Assembly (NCBI RefSeq): GCF_001644665.1
Contig: NZ_CP011393.1
Span: 1,076,001 to 1,140,000 of the forward strand
Origin: Fervidobacterium pennivorans
GTDB lineage: Bacteria > Thermotogota > Thermotogae > Thermotogales > Fervidobacteriaceae
Direction: 5' to 3'
DNA length: 64,000 bases
Position 1 is the first letter of the stretch; each line of letters begins with the position of its first letter. Below, one piece after another: positions 17,482 to 26,569 of this stretch. A program made the position numbers and the translations under genes. The notes under the pieces are model-generated. The model made no database searches and was not told the origin of the DNA. It was given only the letters and a program-made list of their open reading frames with translations.

Positions 17482-18891
17482 ATGTATGTATTTACAAAAG
17501 AAGTTGACACAGAAAAAACATTCGTCCCAGAGGCAGAAATTTGGGAATTGCTTGAAAAGACAAAAAACCCTGATAGAAAAAGAGTTTTGGAGATTCTTGA
17601 TAAATCATTGAACAAAAACAGGCTCGAGCCTGAGGAAGTGGCAACTCTACTCAATGTTGAAGACCCAGAACTGCTCGAAGAAATCTTCCATGCTGCAAGA
17701 ACTCTTAAGGAACGTATATATGGCAACAGAATTGTCCTTTTTGCACCACTTTACATAGGAAACGACTGTGTTAATGATTGTGTCTATTGTGGATTTAGGA
17801 CCTCTAACAAAGAGGTTTACAGAAAAACTTTGACCTTTGAAGAGCTTAGAAATGAAGTCAGAGCTCTTGTTTCTAAGGGGCACAAAAGATTGATAGTAGT
17901 TTACGGCGAACATCCAAGATACAGCCCCGAGTTCATAGCTGAAACAATTAGAATAATTTATGAAACCAAAGTCGGAAACGGAGAGATTAGAAGAGTAAAC
18001 GTGAATGCGGCACCACAAACTGTCGAGGGTTACAAAATCATCAAAGAAGCAGGTATTGGAACATTCCAAATCTTCCAAGAAACCTATCATCAGCCAACTT
18101 ACAAAAAACTTCACCCCAGAGGTCCAAAATCGAATTACGCTTGGAGATTATATGGTCTTGACCGCGCCATGATTGCCGGCATAGATGATGTTGGAATTGG
18201 GGCACTCTTCGGTTTGTTCAACTGGAAATTCGAAGTAATGGGGTTAATTTACCACACAATACACCTTGAAGAACGTTTTGGAGTTGGTCCTCACACAATT
18301 TCGTTCCCAAGAATAGAGCCCGCCGTTGGTAGCGAGATTTCATACAATCCGCCACACAAAGTTAGTGATGAAGACTTCAAAAAGCTTGTTGCTATAATAA
18401 GACTTGCTGTGCCATACACTGGTATGATTCTCACAGCTCGTGAACCTGCTCAATTGAGAAGAGAAGTTCTCAAAATGGGCGTTTCTCAAATCGATGGAGG
18501 CTCGAGTATTGGCATTGGTTCGTATTCACAAGACGACCCAGAGAAAGTAAGGAAAAGCCAGTTCATACTTGGTGATAACAGGTCACTTGAAGAAGTTATC
18601 CAAGACCTACTAAAAGAAGGATACATTCCATCCTTCTGTACAGCGTGTTACAGAATGGGACGAACAGGAGAGCACTTCATGGAATTCGCTATCCCGGGAT
18701 TCGTGAAAAGATTCTGCACTCCAAACGCTCTCTTCACGCTCAGAGAATATCTGAACGATTACGCCACAGAGGAAACTAAAAGACTTGGTTATGAGTTAAT
18801 CCAAAAAGAGCTCGAGCGTGTGAATAACAGGGAACTGGTTGAAAAATACCTCGAGCGGATTGACCGCGGTGAGAGAGATGTCAGATTTTGA
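17482..18891 (+). CDS. hydG: [FeFe] hydrogenase maturase HydG, radical SAM tyrosine lyase
   Basis: A 469-residue radical SAM enzyme that cleaves tyrosine to p-cresol and makes the Fe(CO)2(CN) synthon for the H-cluster. The N-terminal cluster motif is CVNDCVYCGF (CX3CX2C) near residue 96. The diagnostic C-terminal motif of HydG, absent from ThiH, is present: CTACYRMG with a third Cys 22 residues later in VKRFCTPNA. Length fits HydG (about 470). A GTG nine bases upstream overlaps the Shine-Dalgarno AGGTGG, so the ATG at 17482 is the better start. Its end overlaps the next gene by 14 bases. Confidence 0.96.
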   Translation: MYVFTKEVDTEKTFVPEAEIWELLEKTKNPDRKRVLEILDKSLNKNRLEPEEVATLLNVEDPELLEEIFHAARTLKERIYGNRIVLFAPLYIGNDCVNDCVYCGFRTSNKEVYRKTLTFEELRNEVRALVSKGHKRLIVVYGEHPRYSPEFIAETIRIIYETKVGNGEIRRVNVNAAPQTVEGYKIIKEAGIGTFQIFQETYHQPTYKKLHPRGPKSNYAWRLYGLDRAMIAGIDDVGIGALFGLFNWKFEVMGLIYHTIHLEERFGVGPHTISFPRIEPAVGSEISYNPPHKVSDEDFKKLVAIIRLAVPYTGMILTAREPAQLRREVLKMGVSQIDGGSSIGIGSYSQDDPEKVRKSQFILGDNRSLEEVIQDLLKEGYIPSFCTACYRMGRTGEHFMEFAIPGFVKRFCTPNALFTLREYLNDYATEETKRLGYELIQKELERVNNRELVEKYLERIDRGERDVRF

Positions 18892-19144
18892 AAAACTCAG
18901 TGAAGTATTAAAACCTTATGCAGAAAGGTTAAACACAAAAATATGGGTATGTGAAAAGATAGGACGGAGGTTGTCTTGTATCGCAAGAGCAGGAGAAGAA
19001 AGTTACCGCGAAAGCTTCATCGCATACGAAGACGATAAATACGCTGTGTTCTGCGAACGCGAAATAACTGATGAGGAGAAAAACTTAATAATGCAAGCTT
19101 TGGATGACATCGTCAAATTCCGCAAGCTCTTGATAAGTTCTTAA
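18878..19144 (+). CDS. Unknown 88-residue protein between hydG and hydE
   Basis: I do not recognise this protein. It begins MSDFEKLSEVLKPYAERL and has a short beta-rich middle (KIWVCEKIGRRLSCIARAG, then YAVFCEREITDEEK) and an alpha-helical end (LIMQALDDIVKFRKLLISS). There are three cysteines (VCEK, SCIA, FCER), none in a CxxC. Charged and cytoplasmic in character, with no signal peptide. It starts inside the last codons of hydG (ATG at 18878, with GGTGAGAG upstream) and ends 25 bases before hydE, so it is co-translated with two H-cluster maturases. An accessory role in H-cluster assembly is inference from position only. Confidence 0.8.
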   Translation: MSDFEKLSEVLKPYAERLNTKIWVCEKIGRRLSCIARAGEESYRESFIAYEDDKYAVFCEREITDEEKNLIMQALDDIVKFRKLLISS

Positions 19145-19169
19145 GATAATTTTAATGAGGTGATTTCCC

Positions 19170-20225
19170 ATGTTGGATGTAAAAAAAATACAAAATGTTG
19201 ACCTGGATTACCTAACACACGTAATAAAGAGTGGAAAATACGATGAGGAGATATTCAAAACAGCTGATGAAATCAGAAGAAAATACGTTGGTGAAGAAGT
19301 TCATTTAAGGGCAATCATAGAATTTTCCAATATATGCACGCAGCATTGCCTTTACTGTGGGCTAAGAGCGGACAACAAGAATTTACAACGGTACAGGATG
19401 AGCCCTGAGGAAATTATCGAACGAGCAAGGCTAATTGCAAAGCTCGGTATTAAAACAATAGTTCTTCAATCAGGTGAAGACCCGTATTATACAACGGAAA
19501 TCATAAGTCATCTGATAACAGAAATAAAAAAGCTTGATGTCGCAATCACACTCAGCATAGGCGAACGTGGGTTTGAAGAATACCGTATATGGAAAGAATT
19601 GGGAGCAGACAGATACTTAATGAGACATGAAACTGCTGCACCTGAACTTTATGCAAAACTCCATCCTAACGATAGTTTTGAAAACAGGAAGGCACACTTG
19701 TATGAGTTGAAACGTCTTGGTTACGAAACAGGTGCTGGTTTCATGGTTGGGTTGCCTGGACAAACAGCGTATGATTTAGCATTAGACCTTGCATTCCTTA
19801 AAGAGCTTGATGCTGACATGATAGGTATTGGACCTTTTATACCAAACCCAGACACACCACTGAAAGATGCAAAAGGTGGGGATTTACAAACGACGCTTCG
19901 AATGATTGCGCTCGCAAGAATTGTTGTACCAACTGCAAACATACCAGCAACAACCGCTCTTGGGTCAATAAACCCGTTTGGAAGACAGTATGGACTAAAA
20001 TATGGTGCAAACGTAATTATGCCCAACTTGACTCCCAACCCATATAGACCAAATTATTCGTTGTATCCTGGAAAGATATGTCTATTTGAAAGAGATACAG
20101 CTTGTGTTGAATGTACAAAGCAAATGATTAGAAGTGTCGGACTTGTTGTAGGAGAAGGTTATGGATACAGAAAGAAGACGGAGATGAGTGAGGAAAAAGA
20201 AGTGCTAAACGTTGAAAAGGCATAA
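19170..20225 (+). CDS. hydE: [FeFe] hydrogenase maturase HydE, radical SAM
   Basis: A 351-residue radical SAM enzyme of H-cluster assembly that acts on the HydG iron-cysteine product. The cluster motif CTQHCLYCGLR (CX3CX2C) lies near residue 55. Then come LQSGEDPYY, the conserved glycine-rich MVGLPGQTAYDLALDL and MIGIGPFIPNPDTPL, a typical HydE stretch. The C-terminal tail (TEMSEEKEVLNVEKA) is variable. Length matches the family (about 350). GAGGTGATTTCCC precedes the ATG. It is the last gene of the hydA2 operon; a GC-rich hairpin follows. Confidence 0.96.
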   Translation: MLDVKKIQNVDLDYLTHVIKSGKYDEEIFKTADEIRRKYVGEEVHLRAIIEFSNICTQHCLYCGLRADNKNLQRYRMSPEEIIERARLIAKLGIKTIVLQSGEDPYYTTEIISHLITEIKKLDVAITLSIGERGFEEYRIWKELGADRYLMRHETAAPELYAKLHPNDSFENRKAHLYELKRLGYETGAGFMVGLPGQTAYDLALDLAFLKELDADMIGIGPFIPNPDTPLKDAKGGDLQTTLRMIALARIVVPTANIPATTALGSINPFGRQYGLKYGANVIMPNLTPNPYRPNYSLYPGKICLFERDTACVECTKQMIRSVGLVVGEGYGYRKKTEMSEEKEVLNVEKA

Positions 20226-20237
20226 AAAATTAAACAT

Positions 20238-20260
20238 GGCGAGACGTTCACCGTCTCGCC
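20238..20260. terminator. GC-rich hairpin after hydE
   Basis: A 9-bp stem GGCGAGACG with CGTCTCGCC around a 5-base loop. There is no T-run on the plus-strand side. Read on the minus strand it is followed by ATGTTTAATTTTTT, so it may terminate the convergent TM1266-like gene better than hydE. Confidence 0.55.
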
Positions 20261-20280
20261 ACTATAATGACGCTACTTAA

Positions 20281-20550
20281 TCACACTTCGAGTTTCATGT
20301 ACTTTGCTTGAACACCATCGATAGTATTCAATTTCTGGCAAAGTTCTTCATGCTTTGTCTCGTCATCAACTAATTCAAGAATGATAAGTCCAACGGGCGA
20401 ACAATACTGACCTGCGCCTTCGTGGAGTCCCAAACGCGTTTTGATATAACAACCATACTCTGTCAAAAGCTTTTGCACTTCGACGGCTGCCTGCTCTCTT
20501 TTGTCAACAAGAATCGCCATAACCGTTCTTACTGTGATATCCTTTGGCAT
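20281..20550 (-). CDS. Second TM1266-like putative hydrogenase system regulator
   Basis: An 89-residue protein of the same small ferredoxin-fold family as the gene at 17192, but divergent from it: TVRTVMAILVDKREQAAVEVQKLL, YIKTRLGLHEGAGQYCSPVG, then LIILELVDDETKHEELCQKL. The middle glycine-rich GLHEGAGQYC stretch, including a cysteine, is a candidate ligand site. It is transcribed away from the ABC transporter/hydF operon from its own strong promoter, unlike the operon-embedded copy. AAGGAGAAGGGGGTG precedes the ATG. Sensing function inferred. Confidence 0.8.
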   Translation of the reverse strand: MPKDITVRTVMAILVDKREQAAVEVQKLLTEYGCYIKTRLGLHEGAGQYCSPVGLIILELVDDETKHEELCQKLNTIDGVQAKYMKLEV

Positions 20551-20582
20551 AGATACACCCCCTTCTCCTTTGTGGTATTATA

Positions 20583-20612
20583 ATTATACTAGAGTAAGCT
20601 ATACTTTGTCAA
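20583..20612 (-). promoter_or_regulatory. Strong promoter of the second TM1266-like gene
   Basis: On the minus strand TTGACA (20607-20612) and TATAAT (20583-20588) are 18 bases apart. Both hexamers are consensus. A promoter for the divergent ABC transporter operon must lie in the same 140 bases, but I see only weak candidates (TATACT at 20600). Confidence 0.8.
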
Positions 20613-20691
20613 AAATGTCACAATGTGTAATTTTTTAAATGAACCAAATTAGAAGAAATAAACAGCCAAAAAAATCGAAAGGAGAATGCAT

Positions 20692-21438
20692 TTGGAAAAT
20701 CTCTGGAAATACCTAACAGGCATATTAGTTATATTTATCACTTGGACAGTGCTCTCGTTTTTAATCAGCTCACAACTAATTCTTCCTGACCCGTTGATGG
20801 TTCTGAAGACCTTGATATCAGAGCTCCAGAAATCAGAAGTTTTGGAGGCGTTGGTTATAACCCTTTCCAAAATAGGGGTTGTCTTAGCAACTACTGTGAC
20901 ATTCGGTGTCCTGATAGGATTTTTTATAGGTTTAAATGATGTAGTATACGACATCTTAAGACCTGGCATACTTGTTATCCAAGCGGTACCAATCATAACC
21001 TGGCTTGCATTGGTAATGTTTATTTGGGGCATAGGGTGGCTTGGACCAGTTATAGTCAGTATATTATCACTCTTGCCACATACTATATTATCAACAGCGA
21101 TTGGTATAAGAACAACAGACAAAAGATTAATAGAGATGGCGAAGGTATATAGAGTGCCTCGCTCAAAAGTGATTAGGAACATATACCTTGGTTCAATTGT
21201 TCCTCAACTTCTTAGTGCTCTACAAGTAATCATAGGTAACGTATGGAAAGTCGTTGTTGTAGCGGAATACATGTGTGGAGACAAAGGTATTGGCGTACTC
21301 ATAGCTTGGGCAAGACAATCAGTTGCAGTAGAAAAAGTTTACGCATACACAGCAATCATAATACTCATAGGTCTTATCGTCGAAAACATACTTAACCACT
21401 TTGTCAGGAAACTTCTAAAAAACTGGGAGTTGGTTTAA
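20692..21438 (+). CDS. ABC transporter permease, NitT/TauT/SsuC type
   Basis: A 248-residue inner-membrane permease with about six membrane segments. The EAA loop motif, in the form KVYRVPRSKVIRNIYLGSIVPQL, lies near residue 155; such proteins import nitrate, sulfonates, taurine, or pyrimidine and vitamin precursors. The start is taken as TTG at 20692, because the AAAGGAGA ribosome binding site abuts the ATG at 20686 too closely and leaves proper spacing for the TTG. It forms a compact operon with the ATPase, the binding protein, hydF and aspA. Confidence 0.85.
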   Translation: MENLWKYLTGILVIFITWTVLSFLISSQLILPDPLMVLKTLISELQKSEVLEALVITLSKIGVVLATTVTFGVLIGFFIGLNDVVYDILRPGILVIQAVPIITWLALVMFIWGIGWLGPVIVSILSLLPHTILSTAIGIRTTDKRLIEMAKVYRVPRSKVIRNIYLGSIVPQLLSALQVIIGNVWKVVVVAEYMCGDKGIGVLIAWARQSVAVEKVYAYTAIIILIGLIVENILNHFVRKLLKNWELV

Positions 21439-22185
21439 TTGGCTAATTTAGATAAAATAAATCGTAAAACATTGGGCAATACACGAAACACAGTTATTCT
21501 AAATGTGAAATCAGTAAGCAAGTATTACGGAAAATTGAAAGTAATTGAAGACATATCCTTTGATTTGAGCAGAGGAGAATCTATAGCCCTGCTTGGTCCT
21601 TCTGGATGTGGAAAGACAACACTCATACGTATTATTGCTGGTTTAATAAACGATTACGAAGGAGCTATCGAATGCAAAGTGCAGAAAATTGGTTACGTCT
21701 TCCAAGAACCTAGGCTGATACCTTGGAAAACGGTTATCGACAATCTGAAATTTGTTGAAGAAAACGAAGAACGAATATTTAAAACCTTAGAAGCGTTGAA
21801 ACTAAAGGACTTTGCTAACTTCAAACCATCAAAACTGAGTGGTGGGATGAGACAACGAGTCAACTTAGCAAGAGCTTTGATTATTGAACCAGAGCTACTT
21901 CTTTTGGATGAGCCGTTTGCTTCTCTTGACGTGCATTTAAAAGTTTCCATAATCTCGGATATAATTGAAAGAAGGAAAGATATGAACTTTTCGATGATTG
22001 TTGTAACTCATGATGTCAGAGAAGCGCTCTTGCTATCAGACAAAATCTATATGTTGAGTGACAAGCCCAGTAGCATAATTGAAGAAATCGACGTTTCCAA
22101 TGTTCCAAAGGATATATCAAATCCGGAATTTCATAAGGCTGAATCTCAAATTCTTTCAAAAATCTTAGGGAGGTGGATTGGATGA
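21439..22185 (+). CDS. ABC transporter ATP-binding protein, NitT/TauT type
   Basis: A 248-residue ATPase. Walker A is GPSGCGKTTL (near residue 55), the Q-loop is VFQEPRLIPW, the signature motif is LSGGMRQRVNLARAL and Walker B is LLLLDEPFASLD, followed by the H-loop VTHDVREAL. These are hallmarks of SsuB/TauB-like importers. It starts with a TTG directly after the permease stop, and its end overlaps the binding-protein gene by 4 bases. Confidence 0.92.
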   Translation: MANLDKINRKTLGNTRNTVILNVKSVSKYYGKLKVIEDISFDLSRGESIALLGPSGCGKTTLIRIIAGLINDYEGAIECKVQKIGYVFQEPRLIPWKTVIDNLKFVEENEERIFKTLEALKLKDFANFKPSKLSGGMRQRVNLARALIIEPELLLLDEPFASLDVHLKVSIISDIIERRKDMNFSMIVVTHDVREALLLSDKIYMLSDKPSSIIEEIDVSNVPKDISNPEFHKAESQILSKILGRWIG

Positions 22186-23120
22186 AAGGCGTTAAGCTAT
22201 TTGGGAAAGTTTTTGTGTTTATATCAGTCTTAGTAACAGTTGCAGTTTTCGGAGTTACGTTCATCAACCCGTTTGGTCCCACAATATTCCCCGTGGCAGG
22301 TTTAATAAGCAAAGAGGTAAAAACGGATATAGCTCTTGACATGAAGTTCTGGAAAACTATGGACGAAGCAACAGCTTACATTGTTTCAAAGAAAGTGAAC
22401 TTTGCTGCATTACCGGTAACCTTTGGTGCGAACCTTTACACAAAAGGTGTCGATGTTAGACTCGTAGGCGTCTATAGCTGGCGATTGTTCTACGTTGTGG
22501 CAAGCCCTGATTTTGAATTTAAAGGTTTTCAGAGCTTCAAAGGAGAAAAGATATACACAGCGCACGGTAGAGGTCAAACAGCAGATGTTGTTCTTAGGTT
22601 CTTACTTGTAAAGAACGGACTTGAACCCGACAGGGATGTTACATTTGCTTACGCCCAGCCACAAGAAATAGTTTCACTTTTCAATAGCGGAAAAATTAAA
22701 ATTGCTGCAATCCCGGAACCATTTGTGACAATGACGTTGTCAAAGGGAAAGGTAATCATGGACTTGCAAGATGAATGGAACAAGGCAACCGGTTTCAAAT
22801 TTGGAATACCAATAACAGGACTCTTCGTGACAGGAAAGTTGATAGATTACCCGCAAACCGTTAAACTCTTTGAAAAGTCGTTCAAAGAAAGCCTTTCATG
22901 GTCATACAAGAACGTAGACAAAGCTGTTGAAATAACAAGCAAACAGCTAGGAATACCTACAAACATCCTTAAGGCATCTCTTGAAAGAAGCCAATACAAT
23001 TACATTTCTGCTGCAGAATGTCGGGACGAAGTTCTCGCATACCTCAAAAAGCTTAACGAACTTTATCCAGATGGTATGCCAAAAGTACCAGATGAAAAAT
23101 TCTTTTACATCGTTAAATAA
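22182..23120 (+). CDS. ABC transporter substrate-binding protein, NMT1/NitT type
   Basis: A 312-residue exported binding protein: the N-terminal hydrophobic segment [16 protein letters not shown] serves as signal or anchor. Features of the NMT1/SsuA-like group follow: [16 protein letters not shown], a polar [19 protein letters not shown] stretch where the ligand usually binds, then [14 protein letters not shown]. Such proteins bind sulfonates, nitrate, thiamine-pyrimidine precursors or related small molecules; the ligand cannot be deduced here. The ATG at 22182 is preferred over the GTG at 22173 because that GTG overlaps AGGGAGGTGG. The next gene is hydF, 23 bases on, which ties the transporter to H-cluster assembly by position. 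Confidence 0.87.
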   Translation: MKGVKLFGKVFVFISVLVTVAVFGVTFINPFGPTIFPVAGLISKEVKTDIALDMKFWKTMDEATAYIVSKKVNFAALPVTFGANLYTKGVDVRLVGVYSWRLFYVVASPDFEFKGFQSFKGEKIYTAHGRGQTADVVLRFLLVKNGLEPDRDVTFAYAQPQEIVSLFNSGKIKIAAIPEPFVTMTLSKGKVIMDLQDEWNKATGFKFGIPITGLFVTGKLIDYPQTVKLFEKSFKESLSWSYKNVDKAVEITSKQLGIPTNILKASLERSQYNYISAAECRDEVLAYLKKLNELYPDGMPKVPDEKFFYIVK

Positions 23121-23143
23121 AACCAAAAACGGAGGTGCAGTGT

Positions 23144-24361
23144 TTGTTACCTACAAGCGGATTTAGAAAATACATTTCCATCGTAGGAAGAAGAAATGTT
23201 GGTAAGTCATCGTTCATGAACGCACTAACTGGTCAGGAGATTTCCATAGTAAGCGATGTACCTGGGACAACAACAGACCCTGTCTACAAATCTATGGAAC
23301 TTTACCCAGTTGGTCCTGTAACATTGATAGATACTCCTGGTCTTGACGATGTCGGCGAACTTGGAGAAAAAAGGGTTCAAAAAGCGTTGAAAGCATTTTA
23401 CAAATCGGATGCTGGCATACTTGTGGTTGATGATTTCCCTGGAGAATACGAAAAAAGGATATCCGAGATATTCAAAGAACTGGAAATTCCTTTCATAGTG
23501 GTTGTAAACAAAGCAGATATACTTGGTGAAAAGGCTCAGACAATTGCACAGGAGTATGAGGAAGCCTTTGGTGTAAAAGCATTCGTTGATAGCGCACTTA
23601 ACAAAGAAGGACTTGAGAATATAGGTAAAACATTGAATCAAATCATACCAAGCGACGAAGAACTCCCGTTTATACCCGAATTCGTGGACGCTGGTGATAT
23701 TGTCGTTCTTGTTGTCCCTATCGACCTTGGCGCGCCAAAAGGAAGACTCATAATGCCACAAGTTCATGCAATCAGAGAAATTCTCGACAGAGAGGCAGTA
23801 GCTGTTGTTGCCAAGGAAAGAGAACTGCGATACACAATAGAAAAGCTCAGCGAACCTCCACGCCTTGTTATCACAGACTCTCAAGCGGTTATGAAAGTTG
23901 TCTCAGATATCCCAGAAGATGTGCCATTAACAACGTTTTCAATCTTAGAAGCAAATTATCGTGGAGACATAAGATATTTCGTTGAAAGCGTTTACAAAAT
24001 CGAAGAACTCCAAGATGGTGATACAGTGATTATCATGGAAGGCTGCACACACAGACCACTCACAGAAGACATTGGAAGGGTGAAAATTCCACGTTGGCTT
24101 GTTAACCACACAGGTGCAAATTTGAATTTCAAAATCTGGGCGGGTGTTGATTTACCAGAATACGAAGAAGTGGCAGACGCAAAGCTCGTTATACACTGCG
24201 GTGGATGTGTAAATACAAGAAATCAAATGATGAGAAGGGTAAGAATGTTCAAACGCCTCGGTATTCCTATGACCAACTACGGTATAGTCATATCCTACAT
24301 GCACGGAGTTCTCGAAAGGGCATTAGCACCACTTGGAATTGAAGTCAACAGGGGGACTTAA
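23144..24361 (+). CDS. hydF: [FeFe] hydrogenase maturation GTPase HydF
   Basis: A 405-residue scaffold GTPase that carries the 2Fe precursor and delivers it to HydA. The GTPase domain is N-terminal: P-loop [10 protein letters not shown]2 at PGTTTDP, G3 DTPGLDD, G4 NKAD. The C-terminal cluster-binding domain has the CxH...HCxxC ligands: [11 protein letters not shown] near residue 305 and [13 protein letters not shown] near 355. The start is TTG at 23144, eight bases after GGAGG; a GTG at 23135 overlaps that site. It overlaps nothing but is only one base from aspA. HydF is separated here from hydG and hydE by an ABC transporter. Confidence 0.96.
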   Translation: MLPTSGFRKYISIVGRRNVGKSSFMNALTGQEISIVSDVPGTTTDPVYKSMELYPVGPVTLIDTPGLDDVGELGEKRVQKALKAFYKSDAGILVVDDFPGEYEKRISEIFKELEIPFIVVVNKADILGEKAQTIAQEYEEAFGVKAFVDSALNKEGLENIGKTLNQIIPSDEELPFIPEFVDAGDIVVLVVPIDLGAPKGRLIMPQVHAIREILDREAVAVVAKERELRYTIEKLSEPPRLVITDSQAVMKVVSDIPEDVPLTTFSILEANYRGDIRYFVESVYKIEELQDGDTVIIMEGCTHRPLTEDIGRVKIPRWLVNHTGANLNFKIWAGVDLPEYEEVADAKLVIHCGGCVNTRNQMMRRVRMFKRLGIPMTNYGIVISYMHGVLERALAPLGIEVNRGT

Positions 24362-24362
24362 A

Positions 24363-25760
24363 ATGGAAAATTCAAATACTTTAGAATTCAGAACAGAGAG
24401 CGATTACCTGGGCACAGAACAGATACCCGTTGATGCTTATTACGGCATAGCAACAGCCAGGGCTTTGAAATTGTTCCCAAAAACAGGCGAGCAATTTGAT
24501 GAAAAGTTCATCTGGGCTTACTTCATGATAAAAAAATCAGCCGCACTACTTAATGCAGAAATTGGAAGGCTTGATAAAAACATAGCTGCTGCGATAACTA
24601 CAGCATGCGATGAATGGGAAAGACTAAAAGAATGGGTAGTTGTTGACCCTTTGTCTGGTGGTGCGGGTACATCCGTGAATTTAAATATAAACGAAGTGAT
24701 TGCTAATCAAGCCACAGAGATACTTGGTGGAAAAAAGGGAGAATATCTCGTTGACCCGTACAATCATGTTAACATGCATCAATCAACAAATGATACATTC
24801 GTTACTGCAGGAAAGATGGCAGTTATCTTGAGACTAAGGGAACTCGTCGACTCAGTAATCAAACTCCAAGAAGTGATTCAAGAAAAGGAAAAAGAATTTT
24901 ATTCTATTAGAACAGCTGGGCGTACACAGTTGATGGATGCTCTTCCAATAATGATGGGACAACAATTTGGCGCATGGGCTGACGCACTTGCAAGGGACAG
25001 ATGGAGACTAAACAAGGTAGAAGAACGTATACGAAGTGTGAATCTTGGAGGAACCGCAATTGGAACGGGAGTTGGTGCTCCTAAAGAATACACCCTAAGA
25101 ATAGTGGAAGTTCTAAGACAAGTTGCAAACGTGAAAATAGCAAAAGCGGAAAACTTAATCGATGCCACACAAAACCTCGATACATTCGCCGAAGTTCATG
25201 GACTTTTGAAATCACTCGCTGTTAACTTGTACAAAATATCTAACGATATACGACTCCTCGGCAGTGGACCCAAAACCGCTATCGGTGAACTAATCCTCCC
25301 TGCTGTCCAGGTTGGTAGCACAATAATGCCTGGTAAAGTAAACCCAGTAGTGCCGGAATACGTCTTACAAAACATGCTTGTGGTCTTCGGACATGATGAA
25401 ATAGTTTCCCATGCATGCGCCCAAGGCAACTTACAGCTCAATCAGTTCGCGCCTATAGTTGTCCATTTTACTCTCAAATCGATGAGACTTCTCACTTCAT
25501 CATGCCATGCATTGGCGAAATATGTTAAGCTTTTAGACGTTGATAAAGAACGGTGCCAGCAAAATCTCGAAAGGTCTTCTTCCAACCTTACACCGTTAAT
25601 AAACTACTTTGGTCACGAAGTAGTTTCTGAAGCTATCAGACAAGCAAATTACGATGTTGAAAAAGCCTTACAATTGCTTGCTGAAAAAGAAAATACAACT
25701 GTCAGCGAATTGTTGAAAAAATTGAACATCCAAAAGATGACAGGGCTTGGGTATTACTAA
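24363..25760 (+). CDS. aspA: Aspartate ammonia-lyase
   Basis: A 465-residue member of the aspartase/fumarase superfamily that splits aspartate into fumarate and ammonia. Motifs: QIPVDAYYGIATARAL at the N-terminus, MHQSTNDTF, and the flexible catalytic signature GSTIMPGKVNPVVPE (serine-loop region). The start ATG at 24363 begins the conserved N-terminus. It directly follows hydF. aspA next to hyd maturases recurs in other [FeFe] hydrogenase organisms; the ammonia is a proposed nitrogen source for the azadithiolate bridge. Its stop overlaps that of the convergent methyltransferase by 3 bases (TAA opposite TAG). Confidence 0.92.
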   Translation: MENSNTLEFRTESDYLGTEQIPVDAYYGIATARALKLFPKTGEQFDEKFIWAYFMIKKSAALLNAEIGRLDKNIAAAITTACDEWERLKEWVVVDPLSGGAGTSVNLNINEVIANQATEILGGKKGEYLVDPYNHVNMHQSTNDTFVTAGKMAVILRLRELVDSVIKLQEVIQEKEKEFYSIRTAGRTQLMDALPIMMGQQFGAWADALARDRWRLNKVEERIRSVNLGGTAIGTGVGAPKEYTLRIVEVLRQVANVKIAKAENLIDATQNLDTFAEVHGLLKSLAVNLYKISNDIRLLGSGPKTAIGELILPAVQVGSTIMPGKVNPVVPEYVLQNMLVVFGHDEIVSHACAQGNLQLNQFAPIVVHFTLKSMRLLTSSCHALAKYVKLLDVDKERCQQNLERSSSNLTPLINYFGHEVVSEAIRQANYDVEKALQLLAEKENTTVSELLKKLNIQKMTGLGYY

Positions 25761-26515
25761 ACCTTTTTCGCTACGAAAAATAAATGCTCAGCTTCAAAAA
25801 CAAAATATTTTCCATATTTGATACTTAATTCAACACTTTGCATACTTGCAAGTGCTGTGAGTTCGACAACTTTAAACCCATAGTCTTCGAATGTATTTTC
25901 AATCTCCGCGGGTTCAAAAGCCCGTGCTTCAAAAGTTCCAAACTCTGAACCAATGGGAAGTTTTCTACGATTTGCCAAGTATCTGTAATCTCTCCAAGAA
26001 CCATAACTGATGACATCCTTAACATACGAAAAATAATTATCAACCGTTCCAAAAACGAGGGCACCTTTCTTGGCTGCCCTCGATATATTTTCCATCGTCT
26101 TTTCAAGATTGTCCACATAACTTAATACATCACCAAGTAGAAAAATCACATCGAAATTTTCTTCAAGTCGAAGGAAAGAGTCTAAATCTTCTGCGGAACA
26201 ATTGATAAACTCGATATGAACGTTTCGTAATTCCATACCCATCTCTTTGCTTATCTTTATTCTTGCTTGCTCAAACATCTTTTGGGCAGGTTCGACAAAC
26301 ACTACTTTCGCACCTTTCTTTAACGCCCAGAGGCTCCAATATCCAGTTCCCCCACCGATATCGATAACATTCAACCCTGTAATGGAGGGAACATGCTTCT
26401 CAATTGTCAATTTGATTTGTTGCTTTGCAATAGTCCAATAAATATCTTCGTACATTTTGTCATAGATATGTGCTATTGAGCTGTAATATTCACTTGAAGA
26501 ACGAAAATAGTGCAT
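25757..26515 (-). CDS. SAM-dependent class I methyltransferase
   Basis: A 252-residue cytoplasmic methyltransferase. It begins MHYFRSSSEYYSSIAHIYDKMY, the usual YDxxY opening, followed by motif I LNVIDIGGGTGYWSLWALKKG near residues 50-70 and motif II VVFVEPAQKMFEQA. Motif IV is DVIFLLGDVLSYVDN. The AAGGAGGAAGTGTC ribosome binding site decides the start at 26515; an upstream in-frame ATG at 26569 lacks one. Substrate unknown; small-molecule or quinone-type methylation are both possible. Confidence 0.85.
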   Translation of the reverse strand: MHYFRSSSEYYSSIAHIYDKMYEDIYWTIAKQQIKLTIEKHVPSITGLNVIDIGGGTGYWSLWALKKGAKVVFVEPAQKMFEQARIKISKEMGMELRNVHIEFINCSAEDLDSFLRLEENFDVIFLLGDVLSYVDNLEKTMENISRAAKKGALVFGTVDNYFSYVKDVISYGSWRDYRYLANRRKLPIGSEFGTFEARAFEPAEIENTFEDYGFKVVELTALASMQSVELSIKYGKYFVFEAEHLFFVAKKV

Positions 26516-26569
26516 GACACTTCCTCCTTGCAAATTGCACAATCTTCCGACCTTTACGATACAAATCAA

